From the NCBI GenBank assembly GCA_001587635.1, contig LNJE01000001.1, positions 69,839 through 133,838 on the forward strand: a DNA stretch of 64,000 bases, written 5' to 3'. Under the pieces are notes generated by a model. The model saw only the letters and a list, made by a program, of their open reading frames with translations, did not search any database and had not been told where the DNA came from. Both the position numbers and the translations under genes were made by a program. Positions 51,313 through 59,043 of the stretch are shown piece after piece. Within the stretch, counting starts at the first letter, position 1, and the number at the start of each line of letters is the position of its first letter. The DNA is from Methanofastidiosum methylothiophilum. Its GTDB lineage: Archaea; Methanobacteriota_B; Thermococci; Methanofastidiosales; Methanofastidiosaceae.

Positions 51313-52060
51313 AGGATTTTTCAAAGAAATTTTTATCTACAACTAAAACTCTTTTATCAGTAATAATATCATCAATATACCCTTTCCAGTAAACTACAAT
51401 CCCAGGGCCAAAAAGAGAAATATAGTGTTTTAGTTGTTTATTGTAGTCTTGTTTAAATTCTATATAGTCACAAAAACTAGCCTTACTTTCAAACCAGAAC
51501 ACTTTTCTGCCTCTGATCTTAATGGGTTTTTTTAATAAAAAATCAGGAGTTTTGCCAGAGCCCAACTTTCTTAAATCATCCTCTCTAAGGAATTGAAGTT
51601 CCTTGTTATCAAGATATATTTTTAACATTTCTTCTCCTTTTTTCCCATTTTCCCTCTGGATTCTAGAAGATTCAGGGGAATACGCGATATCAACTTCAAT
51701 TGCTTTCATTATTTCATTTTTGATTCTTTTATCCTCTATCAAATCAAGATTGGTAAAGATATTTTTGATGTCTTTTTTGTTGTAGCCCTTTTCTTTAAGT
51801 ATTAATGTAGCAATCAAGATCGGAGAAAAAGATAATTTATTTGCAATATCAAAAAAAGACAATCCTCTATCCCATAGCTTTACGATTTCCTTAATTCTAT
51901 TCATTATCGGGTAGTAATCTTTTTTGACATTTCTAACAGTTTTTTGAGATAATATTGAAAGTAAAACGTCTTCTTCAACTCTATATTTTTGAGAGATTTC
52001 TGGTATGTCGTCTCTTGTATTTATTGATTTATAGATTTCCATGAAGATTTGTTTTCTCAT
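51290..52060 (-). CDS. CDIN1 (C15orf41)-like TPD-domain putative nuclease
   Basis: A 256-residue protein. The N-terminal half (about 1-120) holds helix-turn-helix-like segments (DRGLSFFDIANKLSFSPILI). The C-terminal half is a restriction-endonuclease-like TPD domain: GKKGEEMLKIYL, the metal-site Asp in GKTPDFLLKKP, the E-x-K in VFWFESKASFCD, and GPGIVVYWKGYID. These blocks match the human CDIN1/C15orf41 family, which has archaeal members related to Holliday-junction resolvases. A nuclease role is predicted, not shown. Confidence 0.78.
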   Translation of the reverse strand: MRKQIFMEIYKSINTRDDIPEISQKYRVEEDVLLSILSQKTVRNVKKDYYPIMNRIKEIVKLWDRGLSFFDIANKLSFSPILIATLILKEKGYNKKDIKNIFTNLDLIEDKRIKNEIMKAIEVDIAYSPESSRIQRENGKKGEEMLKIYLDNKELQFLREDDLRKLGSGKTPDFLLKKPIKIRGRKVFWFESKASFCDYIEFKQDYNKQLKHYISLFGPGIVVYWKGYIDDIITDKRVLVVDKNFFEKSFTSFEYI

Positions 52061-52091
52061 TGAATCACTTAAATGGAAGATGTAGGAACAC

Positions 52092-52100
52092 TTTTAAATA
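52092..52100 (+). promoter_or_regulatory. TATA box of prf1
   Basis: TTTTAAATA centred about 25 nt before ATG 52121. With no ribosome binding site in between, the mRNA is probably leaderless, which supports the internal ATG as the start. Confidence 0.5.
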
Positions 52101-52120
52101 TTTTCTATGTTCTCATGATT

Positions 52121-53359
52121 ATGGATAACAAAGAGTTCTATGAGTTCAAAAAGCAGCTAAAATTCCTTTCAAAAATTAGAGGGAGGCACACAGAATTAGT
52201 TTCAGTGTATATACCTGCAGGCTATGAAATATCTAAAGTAGCTGCGCAAATTAAAGATGAACAGGGCACAGCTACAAATATTAAGTCAAAAAATACTAGA
52301 AAAAATGTTCTTTCTGCATTAGAAAGGGTTATGCAACACTTAAGATTATACAAAATGACACCTCCTAACGGCCTTATTATCTTTTCTGGAAATATTTCAG
52401 AGGATGAAGGAAATCCAAAAATAGAACTTTTTACGTTAAATCCTCCAGAACCTATATCTGTAAGAATATATCGATGCGATCAACAGTTTGTCCTTGATCC
52501 ATTGCTAGAAATGATTGAAGACAAAAGGGTCTTTGGCTTAATCATTGTTGAGAGGGGAGAAGCAAGTATTGGTCTACTGAGAGGGAAAAAAGTAGAACTG
52601 TTAAAGCACTTGACGTCAAGAGTTCCGGGAAAATTTAGGGCAGGTGGACAGTCCTCAGTTAGATTTGCAAGATTAAGAGAAATTGCTGCTGACGATTTCA
52701 AAGATACAGTTGGTGAAACTGCAAACGAGATTTTTCTAGCTCAGCAAAACTTAGAAGGAATTTTAATTGGTGGTGGAGGATACACAAAATATGAATTTGA
52801 GGAAGGAGAATACCTACATCATGAGCTTAGGAAGAAAATATTAGGGATTGCAGATACCACATATACAGAACTTTTTGGGCTTAACGAGCTAGTTGATAAA
52901 AGTGCAGGCATATTGGAGAATCTAGATATAACAAAAGAAAAGGACGTCGTTACTAAATTCCTTAAAGAATTAATTAAAGATGACAGTTTTGCAGCATATG
53001 GCGAAAAGGAAGTTAGAAAGTACTTAGATGCTGGTGCTGTTGACTTATTGCTACTTTCGGAAGGATTAAATAAAAATAGGATAAAGATAAAGTGTACATC
53101 CTGTGGTAATTTGACTGAAAAAACTTCTACTGATGAAGAATTATTCCAATTAGAACAACAAATTTCAGGTGTCCCTTGTGAAAAATGTAGCAATCTTAGT
53201 TTAAATATTGAGGAAAAAATAGACCTACTTGAAGAGTTAGCAGATCTAGCTCAGGAAGGCAGCACTCAGGTAGAAGTAATCTCGACAGAAACTGAAGAAG
53301 GTAATCAATTATTGAAGGCGTTTGGTGGTATTGCCGCGATTGTTAGATACAGACTTTAA
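52121..53359 (+). CDS. prf1: peptide chain release factor aRF1
   Basis: A 412-residue class I release factor that recognises all three stop codons. The NIKS motif is in TATNIKSKNTRKNV (about 51-64), the GGQ motif in KFRAGGQSSVRFARL (about 170-184), and the C-terminal domain contains a CxxC pair zinc-like site (CTSCG and CEKC). ATG 52121 (MDNKEFYEFKKQL) is the family start; the frame is open to 52073 but the extra 16 residues are not conserved and a TATA box lies within them. Confidence 0.94.
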   Translation: MDNKEFYEFKKQLKFLSKIRGRHTELVSVYIPAGYEISKVAAQIKDEQGTATNIKSKNTRKNVLSALERVMQHLRLYKMTPPNGLIIFSGNISEDEGNPKIELFTLNPPEPISVRIYRCDQQFVLDPLLEMIEDKRVFGLIIVERGEASIGLLRGKKVELLKHLTSRVPGKFRAGGQSSVRFARLREIAADDFKDTVGETANEIFLAQQNLEGILIGGGGYTKYEFEEGEYLHHELRKKILGIADTTYTELFGLNELVDKSAGILENLDITKEKDVVTKFLKELIKDDSFAAYGEKEVRKYLDAGAVDLLLLSEGLNKNRIKIKCTSCGNLTEKTSTDEELFQLEQQISGVPCEKCSNLSLNIEEKIDLLEELADLAQEGSTQVEVISTETEEGNQLLKAFGGIAAIVRYRL

Positions 53360-53361
53360 AT

Positions 53362-54069
53362 TTATAACAACTTAAGCCCACTTAGTAATTCTTCTGAAGT
53401 TTCCAATGGGGATAATATAAGGGGTATCTTCTGTATTTCTGCAAGTTTCACTGCAATTTCGTCTATCTTTTTTGCCCCATGTAAGACTACCATTGAGGGC
53501 ACTATTCCCTGTACCTTAATTGCAATCATTGGGGATCTTCCTGTTGATACTTTTGTAAATATTAAAGCTCTTTCAGAAGATAAACCGTAAAGTTTAAGGA
53601 ATTCCTCCGAATTTAGATTTAAAATAGCCTTGATGCTGTCAATAACAGTATATCCATGGATTTCTTTACTCAGGTACTCTTCATTTGCTAGTATCTCGCC
53701 TTGAACTACATCAATAAGCTTTTTGGGCGAAATTGGAACAGGAAACTCTTTTAAATCCAGTACGACATCACTTATTGCCTCTTTAGAAAATCTATTGCTA
53801 AAGGAGTGGACTATCTTTCCTCCCCTCTCCATGTCAATTTCTAGTAAGCTTTCAACAACTTTTCTAATTGTCGAAGAGCCTGGGGATTTTCTCCTACCCC
53901 CTTCATAATCGCTTACAACGGAGGGAGAGATAGAAAGTTGATGCGCTAGATCAGTTTGAGTTACGCCAAAAATTTCACGCCATTTTCTTAATGTTTGACC
54001 TGGATCATCTGACAAAACAACTTCGCCCGCTATCATCTTAGCAAGTTGTTCTTTTGCATCTTCAAACAT
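53362..54069 (-). CDS. XRE-type helix-turn-helix transcriptional regulator
   Basis: A 235-residue archaeal regulator (COG1709-like). The helix-turn-helix is at about 26-72 (LRKWREIFGVTQTDLAHQLS, ISPSVVSDYEGGRRKSPG). The C-terminal part (about 85-235) is an alpha/beta domain of unknown ligand, including GYTVIDSIKAILNLNSEEF. It ends 2 nt after the convergent prf1. Its own upstream region, 54070-54536, contains strong dyads that could be its operator (inference). Confidence 0.87.
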   Translation of the reverse strand: MFEDAKEQLAKMIAGEVVLSDDPGQTLRKWREIFGVTQTDLAHQLSISPSVVSDYEGGRRKSPGSSTIRKVVESLLEIDMERGGKIVHSFSNRFSKEAISDVVLDLKEFPVPISPKKLIDVVQGEILANEEYLSKEIHGYTVIDSIKAILNLNSEEFLKLYGLSSERALIFTKVSTGRSPMIAIKVQGIVPSMVVLHGAKKIDEIAVKLAEIQKIPLILSPLETSEELLSGLKLL

Positions 54070-54202
54070 ATAGACAAATAACGATTGTAAATATATAAAT
54101 TTTTCGTTGAAAGGGGAGAAAATAATAAAAACTTAAGAATCAAAAAAAAAGGACTAGATTCAATTGAATATCAATACTATTATATGTTTTTTAGGAAATG
54201 TT

Positions 54203-54246
54203 GAGAATCCCCTCCATAGAACCATTTTCAGGCGGAGGGAATTCTC
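54203..54246. repeat. 13-bp inverted repeat (hairpin)
   Basis: GAGAATCCCCTCC (54203-54215) and GGAGGGAATTCTC (54234-54246) pair with one mismatch around an 18-base loop. It is far stronger than chance in such AT-rich sequence and may be an RNA stem or a protein site. Confidence 0.6.
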
Positions 54247-54391
54247 TGGGTATTTCTTTGCCTTTTAGTAGAACAGCATGCATTTCTACCAACGAGACTT
54301 AGAAGACCCATTGTCTTTGTCATGAAACGCATGCATTTCCATAACAATAGACAGTAGATTCCATTGATGACTTGTGACAGTTGTTGCCAAT

Positions 54392-54408
54392 AACTATCAC
54401 TGATAGTT
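54392..54408. promoter_or_regulatory. perfect 8-bp dyad, probable operator
   Basis: AACTATCA-C-TGATAGTT, a perfect palindrome with a one-base centre. It sits 15-20 nt upstream of a TATA-like element, the position of an archaeal activator site. The neighbouring XRE regulator is a candidate ligand (inference). Confidence 0.45.
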
Positions 54409-54536
54409 AATTACGATAACATCTATATAAAGTTTTCGATTAACAATGAACATAACTAATAAAAATTGATAATAAACACTATTATAGAAAGCTCAATAAA
54501 CTTTTAAGAAGAACATGCGTAAAAGAGCTGATTCCT

Positions 54537-55952
54537 ATGAAAAATATTCTAATTGGTGGAAAATGGATTGATACAAATAATTACATAGAAGTGATAAATC
54601 CTTACACAGGAAAAACCATTGATATTGTATCAAAGGCCTCTCCAGAACTTCTAAAGGAAGCTGTTGAATCTGCAATTAGAGGAAGCAAGGCTATGAGAAA
54701 TCTTAGTCGATATAAGAGGTTTGAAATACTATCTAAAACTGCTGAATTAATTTTAAAGAGAAAGGATGAGTTAGCAATGACGATGACTTTAGAAAGTGGG
54801 AAACCTCTTGCCTTTTCAAAGGGGGAAGTATCAAGAGCCCATGAAACTATTGTCTTATCTGCAGAAGAAGCAAAAAGACTTGGGGGGGAAGTAATTCCTT
54901 TTGATGCTGCCCCGACAAGCTTGGATAAGTATTGTTTTTACATAAGAGTGCCTGTTGGTATTGTATTATCTATTACACCATTTAATTTTCCTTTGAATCT
55001 TGTATGCCATAAAGTAGGTCCCGCAATTGCAGCAGGTAATAGCATCATACATAAACCTGCATCGAAGACTCCTTTGACTTCCTTGATTTTAGGAGAAATT
55101 CTATTAGAAGCAGGGCTACCGAAAGAAGCACTCAATATTGTTATTTGTTCTGCTGAAGATACAGAAAACTATCTTGTAAAAAATCCATCGATTAGAAAAA
55201 TTTCATTTACAGGTAGCAAACTTATTGGTGAAAGGATTGCTTCGAATGCTGGTTTAAAGAAAATTTCAATGGAACTTGGTTCAAATTCAGGGGTAATAGT
55301 CGACGAAAATGTGAATATTGATAAGGTAATATCTGCCGTTAAAATGGGTGCTTTTGGATACTCTGGACAAGTATGTATCCATTGTCAGAGAGCTTATGTG
55401 CATGAAAGTATCTATGAAGAATTTAGAGAAAAAATAGTTAATGCTGCAAATAATCTTGTAATTGGAAATCCAATTGAAATGACTACAGATATTGGTCCGA
55501 TGATTGATGAAAAGGAGATAGTAAGGGTCAAATCTTGGCTTGAGGAAGCAAAATCTCAAGGAGCCAAGATCTTATGTGGTGGCGAAAGGGAGAATTTAAT
55601 TTTAAAACCAACAGTTATTGAAAATGTAACTGAAGAGATGAAAGTTGTAAAAGATGAAACATTTGGTCCAACTCTGGCACTGATTCCTTTTACTGATTTT
55701 AAGGACGCTGTAAGTAAATTGAATGATTCAATATATGGTTTACAAGCAGGCATCTTTACGGAAAATCTAAGAAATGCTTACTATGCAATTGACAATTTAG
55801 ATGTAGGTGGTGTCATGATAAATGACATTCCGACATTTAGACTTGATTTGATGCCTTATGGTGGAGTTAAAGGTTCTGGTTATGGTAGGGAAGGCCCTAG
55901 ATATGCAATTGAAGAAATGACAGAAATAAAGTGTGTAAGATTTCACATCTAA
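54537..55952 (+). CDS. aldehyde dehydrogenase (lactaldehyde/succinate-semialdehyde type)
   Basis: A 471-residue NAD(P)-dependent aldehyde dehydrogenase. Visible are TPFNFPLNLVCHKVGPAIAAG (cofactor region; split by the usual Asn), KISFTGSKLIGERI, the catalytic glutamate in SMELGSNSGVIV, and the catalytic cysteine in GYSGQVCIHCQR. ELGSNS instead of ELGG, and the length, match archaeal lactaldehyde dehydrogenase, which some methanogens use for F420 synthesis, but substrate specificity is not certain. It is convergent with citrate synthase. Confidence 0.88.
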   Translation: MKNILIGGKWIDTNNYIEVINPYTGKTIDIVSKASPELLKEAVESAIRGSKAMRNLSRYKRFEILSKTAELILKRKDELAMTMTLESGKPLAFSKGEVSRAHETIVLSAEEAKRLGGEVIPFDAAPTSLDKYCFYIRVPVGIVLSITPFNFPLNLVCHKVGPAIAAGNSIIHKPASKTPLTSLILGEILLEAGLPKEALNIVICSAEDTENYLVKNPSIRKISFTGSKLIGERIASNAGLKKISMELGSNSGVIVDENVNIDKVISAVKMGAFGYSGQVCIHCQRAYVHESIYEEFREKIVNAANNLVIGNPIEMTTDIGPMIDEKEIVRVKSWLEEAKSQGAKILCGGERENLILKPTVIENVTEEMKVVKDETFGPTLALIPFTDFKDAVSKLNDSIYGLQAGIFTENLRNAYYAIDNLDVGGVMINDIPTFRLDLMPYGGVKGSGYGREGPRYAIEEMTEIKCVRFHI

Positions 55953-55968
55953 AAATTAAATGAGGATT

Positions 55969-57303
55969 TTAAATCCTCTGGTCTATTTCTGTATAAGGTA
56001 TGAATTCACCAACATGTGCATACGCAGGCCTAATTATTTTCTTACCTGAGATAAGCTCTTCAATTCTGTGGGCACACCACCCGGGTATCCTGCCCATAGC
56101 AAATAATGGGGTGTAGAGTTCTTTTGGTATATCAAGGCAGTTGTATACAAATCCAGAATAGAAGTCAACGTTAGCTGTTATTACTTTATTGGACTTCTTA
56201 ACTTCATGAAATACTTCAGGGCCGAGTTGTTCTATAAGCTCATATAGTTTAAATTCATCCATTTTTTTCTTGTCTTTTGCAAGTTCTCTTGCCTTCTTTT
56301 TAAGTATCAAAGTTCTTGGATCTGATTTGGTATAAATTGCATGACCAAGGCCATAAATAACACCCATTCTATCAAAGGCCTTTCTTTCAAGTATTAATTT
56401 TAAATAATCCTTCACTTCTTCTTCATCTTCCCACTCTTTTACATTGTCTTTAATATCTTTCATCATTGCCATGACACTTTTATTGGCGCCACCATGAAGA
56501 GGGCCTTTTAAAGATCCTATTCCAGCAGATATTGCAGAATAAGTATCTGTTCCAGAAGATGTCACCACATGAACGGTAAATGAAGAGTTGTTACCTCCAC
56601 CGTGCTCAGCGTGAAGGATCAAAAGAATATCAAGAGTATCAGCTTCGAGTTTGCTAAAATTTCCATCCTCTCTTAGCATATATAGAAAATTTTCTGCTGT
56701 TGAATATTCTGGATTATGATTTCTCAAGATTAGATCTTTGCCCTTGAAATAATGTCTTCTAGCATGATAAGCATACACAACGATCGATGGAAACTTGGAT
56801 ATTAATCCTACACTTTGCCTCAAAACATTTTCAATACTGATATCATCTGCTTTTTTATCAAGTGCATATAAAACTAAGACACTTCTAGCAAGTTTGTTCA
56901 TTATGTCATTACTTGGGAAGTGAAGAATAACATCATTAGTAAAATTAGCAGCTAAATCTCTATTACAAACCATTAGATCGTTGAAATATTCTAATTCTTC
57001 CCATGTGGGCAATTTCCCAAAAAGCAATAAGAATATAATCTCTTCAAATCCATGTCTATTCTCTTTAGATATAGCCTCAACTATATCCTCAATTTTAATA
57101 CCCCTATATGCAAGTCTACCTTCAAGAGGTGTGAATACACCCTCCTTTTTCTCATAGCCTGTTACATCAGATATCTTAGTTAAGCCGACTAAGACACCAC
57201 TTCCATCCTCATTCCTCAATCCTCTCTTCACGCCATACTCTGGATAAAGTTCGGGAGCAATTTGATTATTTATTTTGGCGTAATTAACTAGTTTATCAAA
57301 CAT
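55969..57303 (-). CDS. gltA: citrate synthase
   Basis: A 444-residue enzyme that condenses oxaloacetate and acetyl-CoA. The active-site blocks are HAEHGGGNNSSFTVHVVTSS, GSLKGPLHGGANKSVMAMM (catalytic His), MGVIYGLGHAIYTKSDPR (second His) and NVDFYSGFVYNCLDIP (Asp-bearing block). It has the longer N-terminal region seen in some bacterial and archaeal forms. It probably supplies 2-oxoglutarate through a partial TCA cycle; no aconitase or isocitrate dehydrogenase is in the window. Confidence 0.94.
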   Translation of the reverse strand: MFDKLVNYAKINNQIAPELYPEYGVKRGLRNEDGSGVLVGLTKISDVTGYEKKEGVFTPLEGRLAYRGIKIEDIVEAISKENRHGFEEIIFLLLFGKLPTWEELEYFNDLMVCNRDLAANFTNDVILHFPSNDIMNKLARSVLVLYALDKKADDISIENVLRQSVGLISKFPSIVVYAYHARRHYFKGKDLILRNHNPEYSTAENFLYMLREDGNFSKLEADTLDILLILHAEHGGGNNSSFTVHVVTSSGTDTYSAISAGIGSLKGPLHGGANKSVMAMMKDIKDNVKEWEDEEEVKDYLKLILERKAFDRMGVIYGLGHAIYTKSDPRTLILKKKARELAKDKKKMDEFKLYELIEQLGPEVFHEVKKSNKVITANVDFYSGFVYNCLDIPKELYTPLFAMGRIPGWCAHRIEELISGKKIIRPAYAHVGEFIPYTEIDQRI

Positions 57304-57477
57304 TTAAACACCTTTTTTATAAAAATCATGACATATGTCCTACGAATATTTGAAATTTTTTTCTAATGTTTTATATTTAAGAGTTTCGGTGGAAATTAGT
57401 TATACATTACTCCGTAACTTAAAAGTTTACTTATCAGAATAGTCGTGTGATATTATAGAATTGACCTCAAGAATAAA

Positions 57478-57555
57478 TGGTGGGGTCGCTGAGATTTGAA
57501 CTCAGGTCCCAAGCTCCCAAAGCTCGAAGGATAGGCCAAGCTACCCCACGACCCC
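57478..57555 (-). tRNA. tRNA-Pro (TGG)
   Basis: On the minus strand, acceptor GGGGTCG (from 57555) pairs with CGACCCC. The anticodon stem CGAGC pairs with GCTTG and the loop TTTGGGA gives anticodon TGG. The T arm is CTGAG-TTCAAAT-CTCAG. After A73 the genome encodes CCA (57480-57478), unlike the Val and His tRNAs here. Confidence 0.95.
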
Positions 57556-57580
57556 AATAAGTCCATGATTAAAAAATCGC

Positions 57581-57588
57581 TTATAAGA
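57581..57588 (-). promoter_or_regulatory. TATA box of tRNA-Pro
   Basis: CTTATAAG-type element on the minus strand centred about 29 nt upstream of the tRNA. Confidence 0.55.
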
Positions 57589-57601
57589 TTTTCGTTTATA
57601 T

Positions 57602-58252
57602 TTATTTGATTGTAATTCTCTCTCCAGTTACCATATAATAAATCTTTTCAGAAATCTTACACACATGATCTCCACATCTTTCCAAATATCTTGCTATCAA
57701 TAAGTAATGAGTATAATAACTAGCAGCTTTCGGATTTTCAGCCATGTGAGATATGCATTCTCTTAATATCGTATGAAAAAGATCATCAACTTTATCATCT
57801 CTTTTCCACATATAATCAATTAAAGAAAGATCTTCACTTTCATAAGCTTTAAGTGTATCTTCTAGCATACCTATCACTATATCACCCATTAAATAAACAC
57901 TTTTTAATCTAGGAAAATTATTATTCAAAGATATCTCTTTTATATCTTTTGAGATATCCTTCGAGTATAATCCTATTCTTGTCAAATATGTATTCATTTT
58001 TAAAGTTGATATAATGGCCCTTAAATCTTTAGCAACTGGTTGGTATAGGACAATCAATCTTTGAGCATCGTCTTCAATTTTGTTATCAAAGTCCCTAATG
58101 GTCTTTCCCTGACCAATTACGTTTTCTGCCATAATTATGTTTGAAGTTTTGACGGCGTCTATTGATTCTTTTAACATCTCTTTTGAAAGATTCCCCATTT
58201 CAACTACATCAGACTTAAGTTGTTCTAACTCATCAACAAATTTTTTTCTCAT
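57602..58252 (-). CDS. phoU: phosphate transport regulator PhoU
   Basis: A 216-residue helical-bundle protein with two PhoU repeats; each has an acidic metal-binding helix (GKTIRDFDNKIEDDAQRLI and MWKRDDKVDDLFHTILREC). The end is IARYLERCGDHVCKISEKIYY, diagnostic of the family. It restrains phosphate uptake through the Pst system. It is the last gene of the operon, 10 nt after pstB. Confidence 0.94.
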   Translation of the reverse strand: MRKKFVDELEQLKSDVVEMGNLSKEMLKESIDAVKTSNIIMAENVIGQGKTIRDFDNKIEDDAQRLIVLYQPVAKDLRAIISTLKMNTYLTRIGLYSKDISKDIKEISLNNNFPRLKSVYLMGDIVIGMLEDTLKAYESEDLSLIDYMWKRDDKVDDLFHTILRECISHMAENPKAASYYTHYLLIARYLERCGDHVCKISEKIYYMVTGERITIK

Positions 58253-58262
58253 TCATTCCAAC

Positions 58263-59039
58263 CTATCCAAATCTTCCAATTATATATTTTTCAGTTAATT
58301 CATGCTTAGGTTTTTGGAACAGCTGTTCAGTTTCTCCAAATTCTATAACTTCACCTAGATACATGAATCCTGTGTAATCGCTTATTCTTGCAGCCTGTTG
58401 CATATTGTGAGTAACAATAACTACTGTATATTCTTTCTTTAACTCATCTATTAAATCTTCTATCTTTGTTGTGGCGATTGGATCTAAAGCAGAACATGGC
58501 TCATCCATTAAAATTATATCAGGTTGGATGGCTAATGCCCTTGCAATGCAAAGTCTTTGTTGTTGTCCGCCAGATAATCCCATCGCAGACTCATCAAGTC
58601 TATCACAGACTTCTTCCCATATAGCCGCATCTCTCAGACTTTTCTCAACAATTGCATCAAGGTCTTTCTTATTTTTTATTCCATGGATTCTTGGACCATA
58701 TGCAACATTATCGTATATTGAACGAGGAAATGGATTTGGTTTCTGAAAAACCATACCAATCCTACTTCTAAGTGCAACTGGATCTACTTTAGAGTCAAGG
58801 ATATTTATCCCTTTCCAAATTATTTTACCGCTAGTTCTACAACCTTCAATTTCTTCATTCATCCGATTAATTGCCTTAAGTAAAGTGCTTTTTCCACATC
58901 CACTAGGTCCAATAAAAGCAGTTACCTTATTTTTAGGAATGCTCAAAGATGCTTTATTCACTGCAAGTTTGTCTGAATAGTAAACATCTAAGTTTGAGAT
59001 TATTAAGGATCCATCGTCAGTTTTTTTTATATCTTCCAT
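58263..59039 (-). CDS. pstB: phosphate ABC transporter ATP-binding protein PstB
   Basis: A 258-residue ABC ATPase. Walker A GPSGCGKSTLLKAINRMNE (about 43-61), MVFQKPNPFPRSIYDNVAYG, the signature LSGGQQQRLCIARALA and Walker B ILMDEPCSALDP are all intact. QKPNPFP and CSALDPIAT are specific for PstB. GGTGATTCG precedes the ATG and overlaps the end of the permease gene. Confidence 0.96.
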   Translation of the reverse strand: MEDIKKTDDGSLIISNLDVYYSDKLAVNKASLSIPKNKVTAFIGPSGCGKSTLLKAINRMNEEIEGCRTSGKIIWKGINILDSKVDPVALRSRIGMVFQKPNPFPRSIYDNVAYGPRIHGIKNKKDLDAIVEKSLRDAAIWEEVCDRLDESAMGLSGGQQQRLCIARALAIQPDIILMDEPCSALDPIATTKIEDLIDELKKEYTVVIVTHNMQQAARISDYTGFMYLGEVIEFGETEQLFQKPKHELTEKYIIGRFG

Positions 59040-59043
59040 CGAA

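Larger units (their letters stand above)
54070..54536. other. 467-base noncoding region with dyads; possible regulatory region or RNA
   Basis: No open frame of note. Its middle (about 54190-54400) is less AT-rich than the flanks and holds a long hairpin (54203-54246), an 11-base direct repeat GCATGCATTTC (54276-54286 and 54329-54339) and a perfect 8-bp dyad (54392-54408). A TATA-like CTATATAAAG lies at about 54423-54432. It could be the control region of the divergent XRE and aldehyde dehydrogenase genes, or hold a small RNA. Confidence 0.4.

Noticed and set aside
54361..54405. TGATGA followed by CTGA, suggesting a C/D box guide RNA
   Set aside because: The box C lacks the leading purine, no D'/C' pair is convincing and no closing stem flanks the boxes.
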